This document shows, piece by piece, positions 1 to 12,381 of a DNA stretch of 40,491 nucleotides; positions within the stretch are counted from its first letter, which is position 1; each line of letters starts with the position of its first letter. The stretch is from Baumannia cicadellinicola str. Hc (Homalodisca coagulata) (GTDB lineage Bacteria > Pseudomonadota > Gammaproteobacteria > Enterobacterales > Enterobacteriaceae). The translations under genes and the position numbers were made by a program. Where the stretch lies: the NCBI RefSeq assembly GCF_000013185.1, contig NC_007984.1, positions 69,736-110,226 of the forward strand, written 5' to 3'. Below the pieces are notes generated by a model. The model searched no databases. It had not been told where the DNA came from and was given only the letters and a program-made list of their open reading frames with translations.

Positions 1-2
1 TA

Positions 3-545
3 GTCGTAACTATTATACCTAAAAGAAATATTAAGAGTAATGAAAAATTATATCAGCTACGAGATCAATTAGCTAGATATAAAGGCATTGATGAAGTACA
101 GATGGAAGATAGCTGGTTATCGCGTATTGATGCAATAATTAGCCTAGTCAGGCTATTATTAACGATAATTTTTATTTTCATAATGATAACTGTTATTTTA
201 GTTATTAACTATAGCATCCATCTTAGTATTTTGAATCAACGTGATAAGATTAATGTAATGAAGTTTATCGGTGCAGCTGATAACTTTATCTTATGGCATT
301 TTTTGAAACATGGGGCATTACTTGGAATATATGGTGTATTATTATCTATAATTTTTTCTAAAACTCTAGAGTTGCTATTAAAGTTCGCGGTTACTAAAGT
401 TGCTACTGTGTTTGGAATTAACTTTATACTATATGGTCTTAGTTGGGATGAAATAGTTTTAATCTTTTTACTATCCATAATGATAGGTTGGATTGCTGCC
501 TGGTTTACTACCAGACCATATTTGCGCAATATAACACCGTTGTAA
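3..545 (+). CDS. ftsX: Cell division protein FtsX, C-terminal part (5' end outside window)
   Basis: FtsX is the inner-membrane partner of the ATPase FtsE; the pair acts at the divisome and controls periplasmic amidase activation. The reading frame is open from base 3, so the gene runs off the left edge. About 180 residues are visible, against roughly 350 for the whole E. coli protein. They begin in the periplasmic loop (GIDEVQMEDSW) and continue through three hydrophobic segments that form the C-terminal membrane half, ending in a Trp-rich helix (MIGWIAAWF). An internal Met at base 102 is not the start because homology continues upstream of it. rpoH follows 62 bases later on the same strand, as in the E. 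coli ftsYEX-rpoH block. The part seen has no internal stop or frameshift. Identification is secure. Confidence 0.95.
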   Translation, partial: VVTIIPKRNIKSNEKLYQLRDQLARYKGIDEVQMEDSWLSRIDAIISLVRLLLTIIFIFIMITVILVINYSIHLSILNQRDKINVMKFIGAADNFILWHFLKHGALLGIYGVLLSIIFSKTLELLLKFAVTKVATVFGINFILYGLSWDEIVLIFLLSIMIGWIAAWFTTRPYLRNITPL

Positions 546-607
546 CATTACGGAAATTTTCTATACCTAATTAACTACTACCTAAAATATATTGCTAGAG
601 GTATTGA

Positions 608-1468
608 ATGATTAAAGATAGGTCTGTTTTAGTTATAATTGATAAAAAAGGTAGTCTAGAAGACTATGTGAAAGCAGCTAATGCTTATCCAATGCTTACA
701 GCAGAAGAAGAACTTAAATTAGCTGAGAAACTACATTATCAAGGTGATATAGAAGCAGCTAAGTTACTCATATTATCCCACCTACGTTTTGTTATTAACA
801 TTGCACGTACCTATTCAGGTTATAATTTACCTCAAGCGGACTTAATTCAAGAAGGTAATATTGGTCTAATGAAAGCGGTTAGAAAATTTAACCCAGAAGT
901 TGGGGTACGCCTAGTATCTTTTGCTGTACACTGGATTAAAGCAGAAATACATGAATATGTATTACGTAACTGGCGTATTGTTAAGGTTGCTACTACTAAA
1001 GCACAACGTAGATTATTCTTTAATCTACGTAAAATTAAGCAGCGTTTAGGCTGGTTTAATCAGGAAGAAGTAGAAATGGTTGCTAAAGAGCTAGGAGTAA
1101 CCAGTAAGGATGTTCGTGAGATGGAATCTCGCATGGCAGCACAGGATATTGCTTTTGATCCTATACCTAATGATGAAGTACCAGATAAGCTTTTGATGGC
1201 ACCAATACTTTATTTACAAGATAAAGGTTCTGATTTTGCAGATCGCATTGAAGAACAAAACTGGGAGTATCATGCAGCAGATAAGCTAAATATTGCGCTA
1301 GATAAACTAGATGAACGTAGCAAAAATATTATTGCTGCTCGTTGGTTGGATAACAAAAAGAGTACTTTGCAAGATTTAGCTAATAAGTACGGTGTATCAG
1401 CAGAGCGAATTCGTCAATTAGAAAAGAACGCTATGAAAAAAATACGCATGGCTATTGAAGCACAATAA
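608..1468 (+). CDS. rpoH: Heat-shock sigma factor RpoH (sigma-32)
   Basis: Alternative sigma subunit that directs RNA polymerase to chaperone and protease promoters. The 286 residues match the usual length (284 in E. coli). Visible parts are region 2, with the near-invariant core [18 protein letters not shown] (about residues 74-91); the RpoH box at about 133-149, reading [17 protein letters not shown], which distinguishes sigma-32 from RpoD and RpoS; and a C-terminal helix-turn-helix ([17 protein letters not shown]). A purine-rich ribosome site (AGAGG, 597-601) lies 6 bases before the ATG. The N-terminal 15 residues and the linker near residues 165-185 are the only poorly conserved parts. 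Heat-shock sigma factors are often kept in reduced genomes where chaperones are highly expressed; that link is inference. Confidence 0.98.
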   Translation: MIKDRSVLVIIDKKGSLEDYVKAANAYPMLTAEEELKLAEKLHYQGDIEAAKLLILSHLRFVINIARTYSGYNLPQADLIQEGNIGLMKAVRKFNPEVGVRLVSFAVHWIKAEIHEYVLRNWRIVKVATTKAQRRLFFNLRKIKQRLGWFNQEEVEMVAKELGVTSKDVREMESRMAAQDIAFDPIPNDEVPDKLLMAPILYLQDKGSDFADRIEEQNWEYHAADKLNIALDKLDERSKNIIAARWLDNKKSTLQDLANKYGVSAERIRQLEKNAMKKIRMAIEAQ

Positions 1469-1640
1469 TTTGAAGAATTCCTAAGATAGCTGTAAGTAAT
1501 AGTATTGAATGTTAATTTAAAAATTTTACTACTAAGCTAGTACCTGTAGCTCTTCTATCAAGTTAAATAACCAAATATTTCATAAAAAATATTATCTATC
1601 GAATTATAACTGAATATGCTAATTTTACTAGAGAGTAGAT

Positions 1641-2360
1641 ATGATAACACTAACCTGTAAGGTATTATCTATAGATGAAATTACACCAAATATTTACCGC
1701 ATTCTGCTAATACCAGAGGTAACTTGTAATTTTCGTGCTGGTCAATATCTTATGATTATCATAAATGAACAAAAGAAAATACCATTTTCTATAGCTTCTA
1801 CTCCGAGAGAAACAAACTGTATTGAACTACATATTAGTGCTTCTGTTTCTAAACGACATTTATGTGCAATGACAGTTATAAACTTTCTCTTAAAAAATAG
1901 TAAAATTGTAGTTGAAATGCCGCAGGGAACAGCTTGGTTACGTGATGATACGAAACGTCCTATTATGTTAATTGCTTCTGGTACTGGATTTGCATACGCA
2001 CGTTCTATTCTCTTAACTGTGCTAAAGCAGCAACCACATCGTATGGTAGTAATTTATAGTGGTGGTAGAACAAAAAACAATTTATATTATTTAAGTGAAT
2101 TAGAAAATTTGTTACTACAATATTCCCAATTAACAGCTGTTCCTGTAATAGAACTACCTGATGAAAACTGGACAGGTAGAACTGGATCGGTATTAAGTGC
2201 CGTTATGCAAGACTATAATAACTTAGAAATGTATGATATTTATATGGCTGGTAGTATTAAAATGGTCAAGTCGGCTTGTGAACTTTTTTGTACCAAGCGT
2301 CATGCGCATATCGATCATATTTTTAGCGATGCTTTAACTTTTCTCCGTGATCAAAGTTAA
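1641..2360 (+). CDS. fre: NAD(P)H-flavin reductase Fre
   Basis: Soluble ferredoxin-reductase-family enzyme that uses NADPH or NADH to reduce free FMN, FAD or riboflavin; the reduced flavin can in turn reduce ferric iron and other acceptors. It has 239 residues (233 in E. coli). The flavin-contacting motif RAGQYLMI (about 32-39) and PFSIAS precede the nucleotide-binding loop ASGTGFAYARSIL, and the C-terminus carries the usual (F)SDALTF ending. The GAGAG ribosome site at 1631-1635 supports the ATG at 1641. It stands alone: in E. coli it follows ubiD, and here it lies between rpoH and hemC, a join between distant ancestral blocks. With ribE and fldA in the window it suggests an intact flavin economy. 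Confidence 0.95.
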   Translation: MITLTCKVLSIDEITPNIYRILLIPEVTCNFRAGQYLMIIINEQKKIPFSIASTPRETNCIELHISASVSKRHLCAMTVINFLLKNSKIVVEMPQGTAWLRDDTKRPIMLIASGTGFAYARSILLTVLKQQPHRMVVIYSGGRTKNNLYYLSELENLLLQYSQLTAVPVIELPDENWTGRTGSVLSAVMQDYNNLEMYDIYMAGSIKMVKSACELFCTKRHAHIDHIFSDALTFLRDQS

Positions 2361-2494
2361 TAGAACAGTTCTAGTATATTTTGCTCAACTACTTCTTCTA
2401 GAAAAGAAATTTATAGCTAAGATTATTAGTAACAATATCTATTACATTATTATCTAACTTCATTAACTATTTTAGTTAAGTTACTAACTATTTT

Positions 2495-3430
2495 ATGCTT
2501 AATAACATATTGAAAATTGCAACCCGTCAAAGCCCGCTTGCAATTTGGCAAGCTAACTATGTGCGTAATCAACTGTTATCCTTTTATCCAACTTTGTTAA
2601 TAGAATTAGTACCAATAGTTACTAGCGGTGATCTGATTCTAGATAAGCCGCTAATGAAAGCCGGAGGAAAAAGACTATTTATTAAGGAACTAGAACAAGC
2701 AATGCTAGAACGTCGCGCTGATATAGCAGTTCATTCCATGAAGGATATAACAATATCTTTTCCAGAAGGTATAGGATTAGCTGTACTATGTGCACGAGAA
2801 GACCCACGTGACGCTTTTATTAGCACACATTATGCTAGTATAGATCTGCTACCAACTGGTGCAGTTGTCGGGACTTCTAGCATGCGTCGACAATGCCAAC
2901 TACGTGAACGTCGTCCTGATTTGGTTATGCGTGATCTACGCGGTAATATTGGTACTAGGCTAGAAAAATTAGATAAAGGTGAATATGATGCATTAATTTT
3001 AGCAGCAGCTGGACTTAAACGTCTAGATTTAGCACATCGTATTCGTATGATAATCGATCCGACTGAATTATTACCTGCAGTTGGTCAGGGCGTAATTGGT
3101 ATTGAATATCGACTAGAGGATACACATATACTCTCTATTTTAGCCCCGTTACATCATAGTGCTACTGCTTTAAGAGTAAGTGCTGAACGTGCTATGAATG
3201 CTAAGCTTGCAGGTGGATGTCAAGTACCTATTGGTAGTTATGCTGAAATTGAGGGAGACCAAATATGGTTACGTGCTCTAGTTGGTTCACCAGATGGTTC
3301 TCTTATTATACGTAGCGAAGGAAGAGCACCTCTATCTCAAGCCGAAATACTTGGCCAAAGTATAGCTAATGATCTTCTATACCGAGGAGCAGAGAGCATT
3401 CTTTGTCGTGCTTTTCAAGTTGATTCATGA
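2495..3430 (+). CDS. hemC: Porphobilinogen deaminase (hydroxymethylbilane synthase)
   Basis: Polymerises four porphobilinogen units into hydroxymethylbilane in tetrapyrrole synthesis. The 311 residues compare with 313 in E. coli. The catalytic Asp lies in VHSMKDI (Asp84), the substrate-binding basic stretch is [18 protein letters not shown], and the dipyrromethane-cofactor cysteine is Cys242 in [10 protein letters not shown], at the same number as in E. coli. No strong Shine-Dalgarno sequence precedes the ATG, but the N-terminus [15 protein letters not shown] is standard. hemD starts 7 bases after the stop, so the two are co-transcribed. The E. coli operon continues with hemX and hemY; both are missing here. 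Confidence 0.98.
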   Translation: MLNNILKIATRQSPLAIWQANYVRNQLLSFYPTLLIELVPIVTSGDLILDKPLMKAGGKRLFIKELEQAMLERRADIAVHSMKDITISFPEGIGLAVLCAREDPRDAFISTHYASIDLLPTGAVVGTSSMRRQCQLRERRPDLVMRDLRGNIGTRLEKLDKGEYDALILAAAGLKRLDLAHRIRMIIDPTELLPAVGQGVIGIEYRLEDTHILSILAPLHHSATALRVSAERAMNAKLAGGCQVPIGSYAEIEGDQIWLRALVGSPDGSLIIRSEGRAPLSQAEILGQSIANDLLYRGAESILCRAFQVDS

Positions 3431-3437
3431 GTGATGT

Positions 3438-4178
3438 ATGAGTATCTTAGTTACACGACCTTCTCCTGCGGGGGAGAAGCTCGTAGAGAAACTACGCGCT
3501 TATGGTAAATTAGCCTGGCATCTACCGCTTATTCGCTTTTTACCTGGTATGGATCTCCCTATGTTAGGAAGACATTTTATGGCTCTTTGTCAAGATGATT
3601 TGCTGTTTATTTTATCACAACATGCTATTGTATATGCTCATTCTTGGTTACTACAGCAAAGTATTAATTGGCCGGCAAGACTACGATATTTCACTGTTGG
3701 TAGTACTAGCGGATTACTATTACATCAGTTTAGTGGTTTACCGGTAAACTATCCACACCAATGTGAAACTAGCGAAGGATTACTAAATTTACCTTCTCTT
3801 GCTTCTATCGATGGGCGGCGTGCGCTAATATTACGTGGTAATGGAGGAAGAAAAATACTAAAACAAACGCTCCTACAGCGAGGAGTAAAAGTGGAAGATT
3901 GTGAATGTTATCGTCGATACCCTATTCCTTATGATGGGAATGAACAAGGTCGTCGCTTACTATCGCTTGGGATAAATACATTAGTAATCACTAGTGGTGA
4001 AATGTTGCAACAATTCTATACTTTAATCCCCAAAAGTTATCACTATTTTTTACTAATCCAATGTAGATTAATAGTAGTAAGTGAACGTTTAGCTATCCTT
4101 GCTCATAAATTAGGCTGGCAAGATATTATCATCGTTAATATTACAGATCATGATGCTTTAATGCGCGTATTACGGTAA
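3438..4178 (+). CDS. hemD: Uroporphyrinogen-III synthase
   Basis: Cyclises hydroxymethylbilane with inversion of ring D to give uroporphyrinogen III. The 246 residues equal the E. coli length. The family is poorly conserved; recognisable features are the N-terminal ILVTRPSPAGEKLVEKL, the mid-domain RALILRGNGGRKIL, and LVITSGEMLQQFYTL in the second domain, giving the usual two Rossmann-like lobes. Assignment rests as much on its place 7 bases after hemC as on motifs. It ends 14 bases before the convergent lnt stop, so there is little room for a separate terminator. Confidence 0.93.
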   Translation: MSILVTRPSPAGEKLVEKLRAYGKLAWHLPLIRFLPGMDLPMLGRHFMALCQDDLLFILSQHAIVYAHSWLLQQSINWPARLRYFTVGSTSGLLLHQFSGLPVNYPHQCETSEGLLNLPSLASIDGRRALILRGNGGRKILKQTLLQRGVKVEDCECYRRYPIPYDGNEQGRRLLSLGINTLVITSGEMLQQFYTLIPKSYHYFLLIQCRLIVVSERLAILAHKLGWQDIIIVNITDHDALMRVLR

Positions 4179-4192
4179 AAATATTTAACGAT

Positions 4193-5713
4193 TTATTGAC
4201 GTCCTAAAATAAGAGCGCTTAATCCCATGATGATATTAATCATCCAAAGCAAAAAATAACCTCCACGAACGTAAGGAGTAATACCATGAGTTGGTGTAAC
4301 CATAACATTAAGTACTTGACGGGTAAACTGTGGTAACTGAGCTTGTATTGTACCATCAGCGTTTACTACTGCTGTAATACCATTATTAGTACTATGTAAT
4401 AATGGTCTACCTAACTCTAGTGAGCGCATACGAGCCATCTGGAAATGTTGCCATGGACCAATAGAATCACCAAACCAGGCATCATTAGAAATAGTTAGCA
4501 AAAAATCAGCATCAGAATGAAAATTCTCTCTAACCTGACTACCAATAATTATCTCATAACATACAGTAGCTATAATTTTCATCCCTGCTACGAATAATGG
4601 CGGTTGTAGATAATTTCCCTGATTCAAAGATGAAATAGGCAAATTACATAATTTTACTAATGGTAATAATATAGATGGTAATGGTATTCTTTCACCAAAT
4701 GGTACTAGATGGTATTTATTATACCGGTTATTGCTAGCATATTTATAGGGAATAGCTTCCCCTAATACTATTATGCTATTATAGTATTGGTTACTATCTA
4801 AAGATGGACGATTATCAATAATACCAGTAATTAGGCTAGTATTTTGTTGTCGTAATTGTTGGTCTAGTTTCACTAGGAAATTATTTTGATTACTCTCATA
4901 AGCAGGAATAGCGGATTCTGGCCAAATAACAATTTGTGCTTGGCCAAGTAAAGCTTGAGTATACTCTAAATAAATATTTTTTATTTGTTGTATTTGATTG
5001 ATATCCCAATCTATAGATTGAGTGATATTGCCTTGTACTAATGCTACTTTTATAGAACTTTGCTCCTTTGGTTGATACCAGTGTAAGAAAGATAACGGCC
5101 AGAAGAACAATAATAAAGTTATTGCCCAGAGTGCATGTAGCATACGCTTATTTGATATGGCGCTTGTAATTAGTCCACTAATGATAACTAGCAAGAAAGT
5201 AATAGCTTCAACACCTAATATTGGTGCTAAACCCTTTAATGGACCGTCTATTTGACTATATCCAAACTGTAGCCAGGGAAATCCCGTAAGTACCCAACCG
5301 CGTAGAAATTCAGTTAAAGACCATAAAACTGGTGCACTAACTGTTAGCCGCCATAAACTATTTTGTGGCCATAATTTTACTAATAAACTAGTAAATAACA
5401 TTGGATAAAGTGCTAGATAGCTTGATACTAAGACTACTAGCGCTATATTTACTAAATAGTGCATATCACCGAACTGAGCAATACTAATATAAATCCATTT
5501 AATACCTGTACCAAATAGACTAATACCCCATATTAAACCAAGGAATGCTGCCTGTCGTACACTACAATTCAGTGTAATTAATAGTAAACCAGTTAAGGAA
5601 AAAATAGCAGCTGGCCAAATATTATACGGAGCAAAAGCTAAGGTACCACTTGCACCTGTAATTATTGCCAGAACTAGGGTCCAGTATTTTTTTAAAAGTA
5701 AAAGAAATAACAT
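4193..5713 (-). CDS. lnt: Apolipoprotein N-acyltransferase
   Basis: Inner-membrane enzyme that adds the third acyl chain to the N-terminal Cys of lipoproteins, the last step of maturation before Lol export. It has 506 residues (512 in E. coli): about six hydrophobic segments in the first 210 residues, a periplasmic nitrilase-like domain, then one C-terminal membrane helix. The catalytic triad is complete: Glu266 (WPESAIP), Lys333 (RYNKYHLVPFGE) and Cys385 (ATVCYEII), matching E. coli Glu267, Lys335 and Cys387. It is last in a minus-strand run miaB-ybeY-lnt, 45 bases after ybeY. In E. coli ybeZ and ybeX are also present in this run. Its client in this window is the unusual Lpp at 31858. Confidence 0.98.
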   Translation of the reverse strand: MLFLLLLKKYWTLVLAIITGASGTLAFAPYNIWPAAIFSLTGLLLITLNCSVRQAAFLGLIWGISLFGTGIKWIYISIAQFGDMHYLVNIALVVLVSSYLALYPMLFTSLLVKLWPQNSLWRLTVSAPVLWSLTEFLRGWVLTGFPWLQFGYSQIDGPLKGLAPILGVEAITFLLVIISGLITSAISNKRMLHALWAITLLLFFWPLSFLHWYQPKEQSSIKVALVQGNITQSIDWDINQIQQIKNIYLEYTQALLGQAQIVIWPESAIPAYESNQNNFLVKLDQQLRQQNTSLITGIIDNRPSLDSNQYYNSIIVLGEAIPYKYASNNRYNKYHLVPFGERIPLPSILLPLVKLCNLPISSLNQGNYLQPPLFVAGMKIIATVCYEIIIGSQVRENFHSDADFLLTISNDAWFGDSIGPWQHFQMARMRSLELGRPLLHSTNNGITAVVNADGTIQAQLPQFTRQVLNVMVTPTHGITPYVRGGYFLLWMINIIMGLSALILGRQ

Positions 5714-5758
5714 AGTGATGTTATGCTTGGTTTTATAGAGAAACTATTCGTTAATTAG

Positions 5759-6226
5759 TTAGCTTATTTCAGTTTCATAAGGATTTAAATAACCAAGCTT
5801 GTGCATTATTTTAGTTTCTAGATACTCCATTTTTTTTGCATTTTGCTCTATAAAATGATCATATCCTAATAGATGTAGTGATCCATGAATCACCATATGT
5901 GCCCAATAAGCTTCAAGTATTTTATTTTGCTCCTGTGCTTCTCGTTCCACTACTTGCCGGCAAATAATAATATCTCCTAGTAATACTAGTTTTACTGGCG
6001 ATGGAGCCTTAAAAGGAAAAGAAAGCACATTAGTAGAATGATTTTGTCCTCGATAAATCTTATTTAAATTATAACTTTCTGCTTCATCTACTAGACGAAT
6101 TGTTACTTCGGCTTTTTTGCGAAATAATGGTAATACCATATATAACCAATACATAAACAGATCTTCCGATGGTAAATTACACCGGTGATCACAAGCTACT
6201 TGTAAATCTAAAATAATTTTACTCAT
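5759..6226 (-). CDS. ybeY: Endoribonuclease YbeY (rRNA maturation)
   Basis: Zinc metalloprotein needed for 16S rRNA 3'-end maturation and late ribosome quality control. The metal motif H-x3-H-x5-H is present in [15 protein letters not shown], preceded by TNVLSFPF and [20 protein letters not shown] choose the start at 6226 (MSKIILDLQ) because it gives 155 residues, the E. coli length, and aligns with MSQVILDLQ; an in-frame ATG at 6256 would add ten unrelated residues and neither has a clear ribosome site. It lies directly behind miaB, so ybeZ (PhoH-like), which sits between them in E. coli, has been lost, as has ybeX before lnt. Confidence 0.95.
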   Translation of the reverse strand: MSKIILDLQVACDHRCNLPSEDLFMYWLYMVLPLFRKKAEVTIRLVDEAESYNLNKIYRGQNHSTNVLSFPFKAPSPVKLVLLGDIIICRQVVEREAQEQNKILEAYWAHMVIHGSLHLLGYDHFIEQNAKKMEYLETKIMHKLGYLNPYETEIS

Positions 6227-6265
6227 TAATGGTTTATCTTTGATAGAATTTAGCATCCATTTTAT

Positions 6266-7621
6266 TTACGCCGAAAGCGTATATTTTTTTTCTTGATTAG
6301 ATATCAATTCGCCTCGTAATGAGTTCGAATAAACATCGATGATTTCCACATTAACGAATTGTCCTATCATACCATTATTGCCAATAAAATTGACCACACG
6401 ATTGTTTTCAGTTCGACCTGATAGATGCATTATATTTTTACGTGAAGTACCTTCTACTAAAATACATTGGACTGTACCTTTCATAGCTTGGCTAAATTTC
6501 ATAGCTTGTTTCCGAATACATTCTTGCAGAATATATAGCCGTTGCTTTTTTTCGTCCTGACTAACTATGTCAACCATATTAGCCGCTGGTGTACCTGGAC
6601 GTGGAGAGTAAATAAAGCTAAAACTCATATCAAAATTTACTTCTGATATAAGATTCATTGTTTGCCTGAAATCTTCCTCTGTTTCGCCTGGAAAACCAAC
6701 AATAAAATCTGAACTAATTTGTATTGACGGTCTCACTGCATATAATTTACGTATAATAGACTTATATTCTAGTACAGTATGACCACGTTTCATCAAAGCT
6801 AAAATACGGTCTGAACCACTTTGTACTGGAAGATGAACGAAGCTTACTAGTTCCGGAGTATCTCGGTAAACATCAATAAGATCATCGGTAAATTCAATTG
6901 GATGACTAGTGGTAAAACGTATACGATCAATACCATTGATAGCTGCTACCAGCCGCAATAATTCTGCAAATGTGCAAGTTCCTCCACCGTATCGCGTACC
7001 ACGATAGGCGTTAACATTTTGTCCTAATAGATGTATTTCACGAACATTCTGATCTGCGAGATTATTAATCTCTAATAAAATATCTTCGCATGGCCTGCTT
7101 ACTTCAATCCCACGAGTATAAGGTACTACACAATAGCTACAGTATTTGTCACAACCTTCTATAATGGAAACAAAAGCTGTTGGACCTTTTGCCTGAGGTT
7201 TAGGCATACAATCAAATTTTTCTATTTCAGGGAAACTAATATCTATAACTGGACTACGAGTAATACGTACATGATTAATCATCTCTGGTAGACGATGTAA
7301 AGTCTGTGGTCCAAAGATAATGTCTACATAATTCGCACGTTCGCGTATATTAGATCCTTCTTGCGAAGCTACACAACCTCCGACACCAATAATTAAATTA
7401 GGATTAATTTTTTTTAATCTTCGCCAACGACCTAATTGGTGGAATAATTTTTCCTGAGCTTTTTCACGAATTGAACAGGTATTGAGCAATAGAATATCAG
7501 CTTCTTCGGCTATATCTGTTAATTGATACTTATGGGTATTCTTTAATAAGTCAACTATTTTGGATGAATCATACTGATTCATCTGGCAACCATAGGTTTT
7601 TATATGTAATTTAAGGTTCAT
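6266..7621 (-). CDS. miaB: tRNA-2-methylthio-N6-(isopentenyl)adenosine-37 methylthiotransferase
   Basis: Radical-SAM enzyme that converts i6A37 to ms2i6A37 in tRNAs reading UNN codons. It has 451 residues (474 in E. coli, the difference mainly at the C-terminus). The N-terminal domain holds the auxiliary-cluster cysteines Cys12 ([10 protein letters not shown]), Cys49 ([10 protein letters not shown]) and Cys83 (GVGGCVASQ). The radical-SAM cluster motif is Cys157-x3-Cys161-x2-Cys164 ([17 protein letters not shown]). A TRAM-type domain follows after about residue 375. The tRNA-Leu in this window has A37-type anticodon context, but its modification is not shown here. First gene of the miaB-ybeY-lnt run, separated from ligA by 187 bases containing a hairpin. 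Confidence 0.98.
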   Translation of the reverse strand: MNLKLHIKTYGCQMNQYDSSKIVDLLKNTHKYQLTDIAEEADILLLNTCSIREKAQEKLFHQLGRWRRLKKINPNLIIGVGGCVASQEGSNIRERANYVDIIFGPQTLHRLPEMINHVRITRSPVIDISFPEIEKFDCMPKPQAKGPTAFVSIIEGCDKYCSYCVVPYTRGIEVSRPCEDILLEINNLADQNVREIHLLGQNVNAYRGTRYGGGTCTFAELLRLVAAINGIDRIRFTTSHPIEFTDDLIDVYRDTPELVSFVHLPVQSGSDRILALMKRGHTVLEYKSIIRKLYAVRPSIQISSDFIVGFPGETEEDFRQTMNLISEVNFDMSFSFIYSPRPGTPAANMVDIVSQDEKKQRLYILQECIRKQAMKFSQAMKGTVQCILVEGTSRKNIMHLSGRTENNRVVNFIGNNGMIGQFVNVEIIDVYSNSLRGELISNQEKKYTLSA

Positions 7622-7714
7622 CGTTTATCAGTAGATCGTCAAAAAACTTATAGTAAGTTCGGAATAAATAGATAATAAAATACGATCCCAAATCATATTT
7701 GGTTTTAATCATTA

Positions 7715-7737
7715 TTATATTTAGGGACTAAATATAA
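7715..7737 (-). terminator. Hairpin downstream of ligA
   Basis: A perfect 10-bp inverted repeat (7715-7724 with 7728-7737) closes a 3-base loop, about 70 bases past the ligA stop and 94 bases before the miaB start, both on the minus strand. There is no run of U after the stem on either strand, so it is not a classical intrinsic terminator; it may block 3' exonucleases or act as a weak terminator. Nothing else was seen in the 187-base gap. Confidence 0.45.
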
Positions 7738-7808
7738 CTTAATTATGTTGTTTATGCATAATTATAATGATCTTCACTATAATTTACTAGCTATTAATTA
7801 ATATTGTA

Positions 7809-9833
<2,025 letters not shown>

Positions 9834-9887
9834 CTACTCACCACAAATATTTATATAATTTAAGAAGATCAACTATTTAACTAAACG

Positions 9888-10658
9888 TCAAGTACTCTTA
9901 TTAGCACTTAGTACATGACGAATACGGGCTTTATATATATCTAATTTTTGTGGAGTTAACATATGATGCTCTTCATCTAACACAACACCACCGCAATTAT
10001 CGGCAATCTGCTGAGCTGCTTGTAACATTAGTTTAAAGTTGTGATTAGCATCACCATATGATGGAATTATCATGAACATAGATACTCCAGGAGTAGTAAA
10101 AGTTGCTATGTTCTTCGAATTAAACCTAAACCAACCTGGCTTAATCATATTTGCTAAACTAAATAGTACTGGCCCACTGCCAGTAGGATTAAGATGACGA
10201 TGAAAGATATTCATCTCACCAAATTGTAAGCCAGTCTGCAAAAGACTTTGCCATAAGCTATCTCCGTAAAGAACGGTGCCATTATAGGCTGCCACATGTA
10301 GCACGAGAACTATTTCTTTGGGGTTATTTAGTGGAATATGTTTATGCGCAGAAATATTATCACATGCTAAATTATTAGATGGTATTATGTATGAGTCTGC
10401 TTCTCTTTTACTTAGTAATGGATCATACTCAATGTCGTTATTTTCAAACAAATCATTTTTATAAATATGACTAACAGCTATATTTTCTTTATGATCTGAT
10501 AACAATGGTTGACTAATAAATTTATTTTTTAATTGATTGAATCGAACTTTACAAAAAGTAACCGTACGATCCCAATAGCTATTCAATAAACCATATAATA
10601 AAAGAATTATTACAGTTAATATTCCTATACAAATTAATATTTGACGCCCATATTGCAT
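9888..10658 (-). CDS. zipA: Cell division protein ZipA
   Basis: Bitopic inner-membrane protein that tethers FtsZ through its C-terminal domain. I place the start at 10658 ([12 protein letters not shown]): it puts the membrane helix ([20 protein letters not shown]) at the N-terminus as in E. coli, and a GAGA-type ribosome site sits upstream; an ATG at 10697 would add 13 unlikely residues. That gives 256 residues against 328 in E. coli. The FtsZ-binding domain (from about residue 120, [19 protein letters not shown] to the end) is well kept, so the missing length is in the Pro/Gln-rich linker, here short and polar. Next to it in E. coli lies cysZ, which is absent; cysK is divergent 274 bases away. 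Confidence 0.95.
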   Translation of the reverse strand: MQYGRQILICIGILTVIILLLYGLLNSYWDRTVTFCKVRFNQLKNKFISQPLLSDHKENIAVSHIYKNDLFENNDIEYDPLLSKREADSYIIPSNNLACDNISAHKHIPLNNPKEIVLVLHVAAYNGTVLYGDSLWQSLLQTGLQFGEMNIFHRHLNPTGSGPVLFSLANMIKPGWFRFNSKNIATFTTPGVSMFMIIPSYGDANHNFKLMLQAAQQIADNCGGVVLDEEHHMLTPQKLDIYKARIRHVLSANKST

Positions 10659-10854
10659 TGTTACTATCTCAGTTGTTAGATTCGGTCTCACTACCATAGT
10701 AGTAATAAATTAGTTACATTAGGATTTTATCCTACATATTATTTATATTTTGTTGCTAATTTAGTAGTAACGCTAATTAGTCAATACTAATGTAGTCAAT
10801 ACTACTATTAAAAACTTATATCTTAATTATATATCGATATATTATTATTTTACT

Positions 10855-10881
10855 TTTACATAGAAACTGAAAGTGTATACT
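10855..10881 (+). promoter_or_regulatory. Candidate cysK promoter
   Basis: TTTACA (10855-10860) and TATACT (10876-10881) lie 15 bases apart, or TTTTAC with 16, about 50 bases before the cysK ATG. The -10 box is good and the spacing short. In E. coli cysK is activated by CysB, and no CysB site could be recognised by eye. The rest of the gap back to zipA is featureless A+T. Confidence 0.35.
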
Positions 10882-10932
10882 TTTTAATCAGTCTTTCTCA
10901 TATCCTGATTAAAACTATAGGACTTACTGGCT

Positions 10933-11898
10933 ATGGGCAACATTTACGAAGATAATTCACGGACAATAGGTAATACCCCGTTAGTTCGTTTAAACCGTAT
11001 TGGTAATGGTCGTATTTTAGCTAAAGTTGAATACCGCAACCCTAGCTGCAGTGTTAAATGTCGCATAGGTGCTAATATGATCTGGGATGCTGAGAAACGC
11101 GGTATACTCAAACCTGGTATTCAGTTAGTCGAACCAACTAGTGGCAATACCGGTATTGCACTCGCATATGTAGCAGCAGCACGTCAATATAAACTAACTT
11201 TAACTATGCCAGAAACCATGAGTATTGAGCGTCGCAAACTATTGAAAGCCTTAGGGGCTAATTTAGTGCTAACAAACGGTAAAAAAGGAATGAAAGGTGC
11301 AATTAATAAAGCTGAAGAAATTGTTTTTAATGATCCAAAACGTTATCTAATGTTACAGCAATTTAGCAATCCTGCTAATCCACAAATTCACGAGTATACT
11401 ACTGGTCCTGAAATATGGGCTGATACTGATGGAAAAGTTGATATTTTTATTGCTGGTGTTGGTACTGGCGGTACTATTACTGGTGTAGCTCGTTATCTTA
11501 AGCGCACGAGGAACAAGAATATTATTGCAGTAGCAGTAGAACCTAGTGATTCACCGGTGATTAGTCAAACACTTGCCGGCGAAGAACTTACACCAGGACC
11601 ACATAAAATTCAGGGTATTGGTGCAGGTTTTATTCCCGATAACTTAGATCTAAGTATAATTGATCGCGTAGAAAAAATAACTAATCAGAAAGCAATGAGC
11701 ACCGCACGACGTTTAATGGAAGAAGAAGGTATACTAGCTGGTATTTCTTCTGGAGCGGCTGTAGCGGCAGCACTTAAATTACAAGAAGAAAAAGCTTTAG
11801 CTAATAAAAATATCGTTGTAATCTTACCCTCATCAGGTGAAAGATATCTTAGTACCTCTCTATTTGCAGATCTACTTATTTCTACTGCAGTTCAATAA
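10933..11898 (+). CDS. cysK: Cysteine synthase A (O-acetylserine sulfhydrylase)
   Basis: PLP enzyme making cysteine from O-acetylserine and sulfide. The 321 residues (323 in E. coli) are among the best conserved in the window. The PLP lysine is Lys42 (SVKCRIG); the substrate loop is [13 protein letters not shown] and the phosphate-binding loop [14 protein letters not shown]; the C-terminal [16 protein letters not shown] is intact. AGG at 10919-10921 is a distant ribosome site. It shares the order cysK-ptsH-ptsI with E. coli, but a good terminator at 11919 separates it from ptsH. With cysUWA at 23166 it implies sulfate assimilation; the reduction genes are not in this window. Confidence 0.98.
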   Translation: MGNIYEDNSRTIGNTPLVRLNRIGNGRILAKVEYRNPSCSVKCRIGANMIWDAEKRGILKPGIQLVEPTSGNTGIALAYVAAARQYKLTLTMPETMSIERRKLLKALGANLVLTNGKKGMKGAINKAEEIVFNDPKRYLMLQQFSNPANPQIHEYTTGPEIWADTDGKVDIFIAGVGTGGTITGVARYLKRTRNKNIIAVAVEPSDSPVISQTLAGEELTPGPHKIQGIGAGFIPDNLDLSIIDRVEKITNQKAMSTARRLMEEEGILAGISSGAAVAAALKLQEEKALANKNIVVILPSSGERYLSTSLFADLLISTAVQ

Positions 11899-11918
11899 AA
11901 ATGACTAAGCTATAGCTT

Positions 11919-11943
11919 AAAGCACCCATTAGGGTGTTTTTTT
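11919..11943 (+). terminator. Intrinsic terminator of cysK
   Basis: A stem of about 9 bp with C-rich left arm (11919-11927) and right arm (11932-11940) closes a 4-base loop and runs into seven T (11937-11943), 20 bases past the cysK stop. This is the one textbook rho-independent terminator in the window. A separate perfect 14-base palindrome (11906-11919) abuts it on the left. Confidence 0.85.
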
Positions 11944-12071
11944 ATAGTTGATATGTTAATTTTATGTAGAAAAAGAAAATAAGAATGATTTTAAGAGCTA
12001 TGACGAAACTAGTTCTAATCTAGATCTTTCACAATAAACTCCACTCTCATCTAATAAGTTGGGGAAAGAAA

Positions 12072-12329
12072 ATGTACCAACAAGAAGTTATGATTACCGC
12101 TCCCAACGGTTTACATACCAGACCAGCTACTCAGTTTGTGAAGAAAGCAAAAAGCTTTCAATCTGAAATTACCGTAACCTTAAATGGTAAAAGCGTTAGC
12201 GCTAAAAGCCTGTTTAAACTACAAACTCTAGGTCTAACACAGGGCACTATGATTACTATTGCTGCTCAAGGTGAAGACGAACAAAAAGCCGTAGAATATT
12301 TAGTTAAACTAATGGCTGAGCTTGTATAA
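12072..12329 (+). CDS. ptsH: Phosphocarrier protein HPr
   Basis: Cytoplasmic phosphocarrier of the PEP-dependent sugar phosphotransferase system; takes phosphate from enzyme I on His15 and gives it to EIIA domains. The 85 residues equal E. coli HPr. His15 sits in [13 protein letters not shown] and Ser46 in [21 protein letters not shown] upstream is a strong ribosome site, in keeping with high expression. ptsI follows after 52 bases. HPr alone has no transport role; the sugar-specific EII components must be elsewhere in the genome. Confidence 0.98.
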   Translation: MYQQEVMITAPNGLHTRPATQFVKKAKSFQSEITVTLNGKSVSAKSLFKLQTLGLTQGTMITIAAQGEDEQKAVEYLVKLMAELV

Positions 12330-12381
12330 GAAAAAAAATAGTCACTATTGTGTGTAACTAATTAGGTTTAGTAGGTAAGTT

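Noticed and set aside
236..529. 97-codon open frame antisense to ftsX
   Set aside because: Opposite a conserved coding frame with no independent support.
11906..11919. 14-base perfect palindrome after cysK
   Set aside because: Too short alone to claim an operator; it abuts the cysK terminator and is mentioned there.
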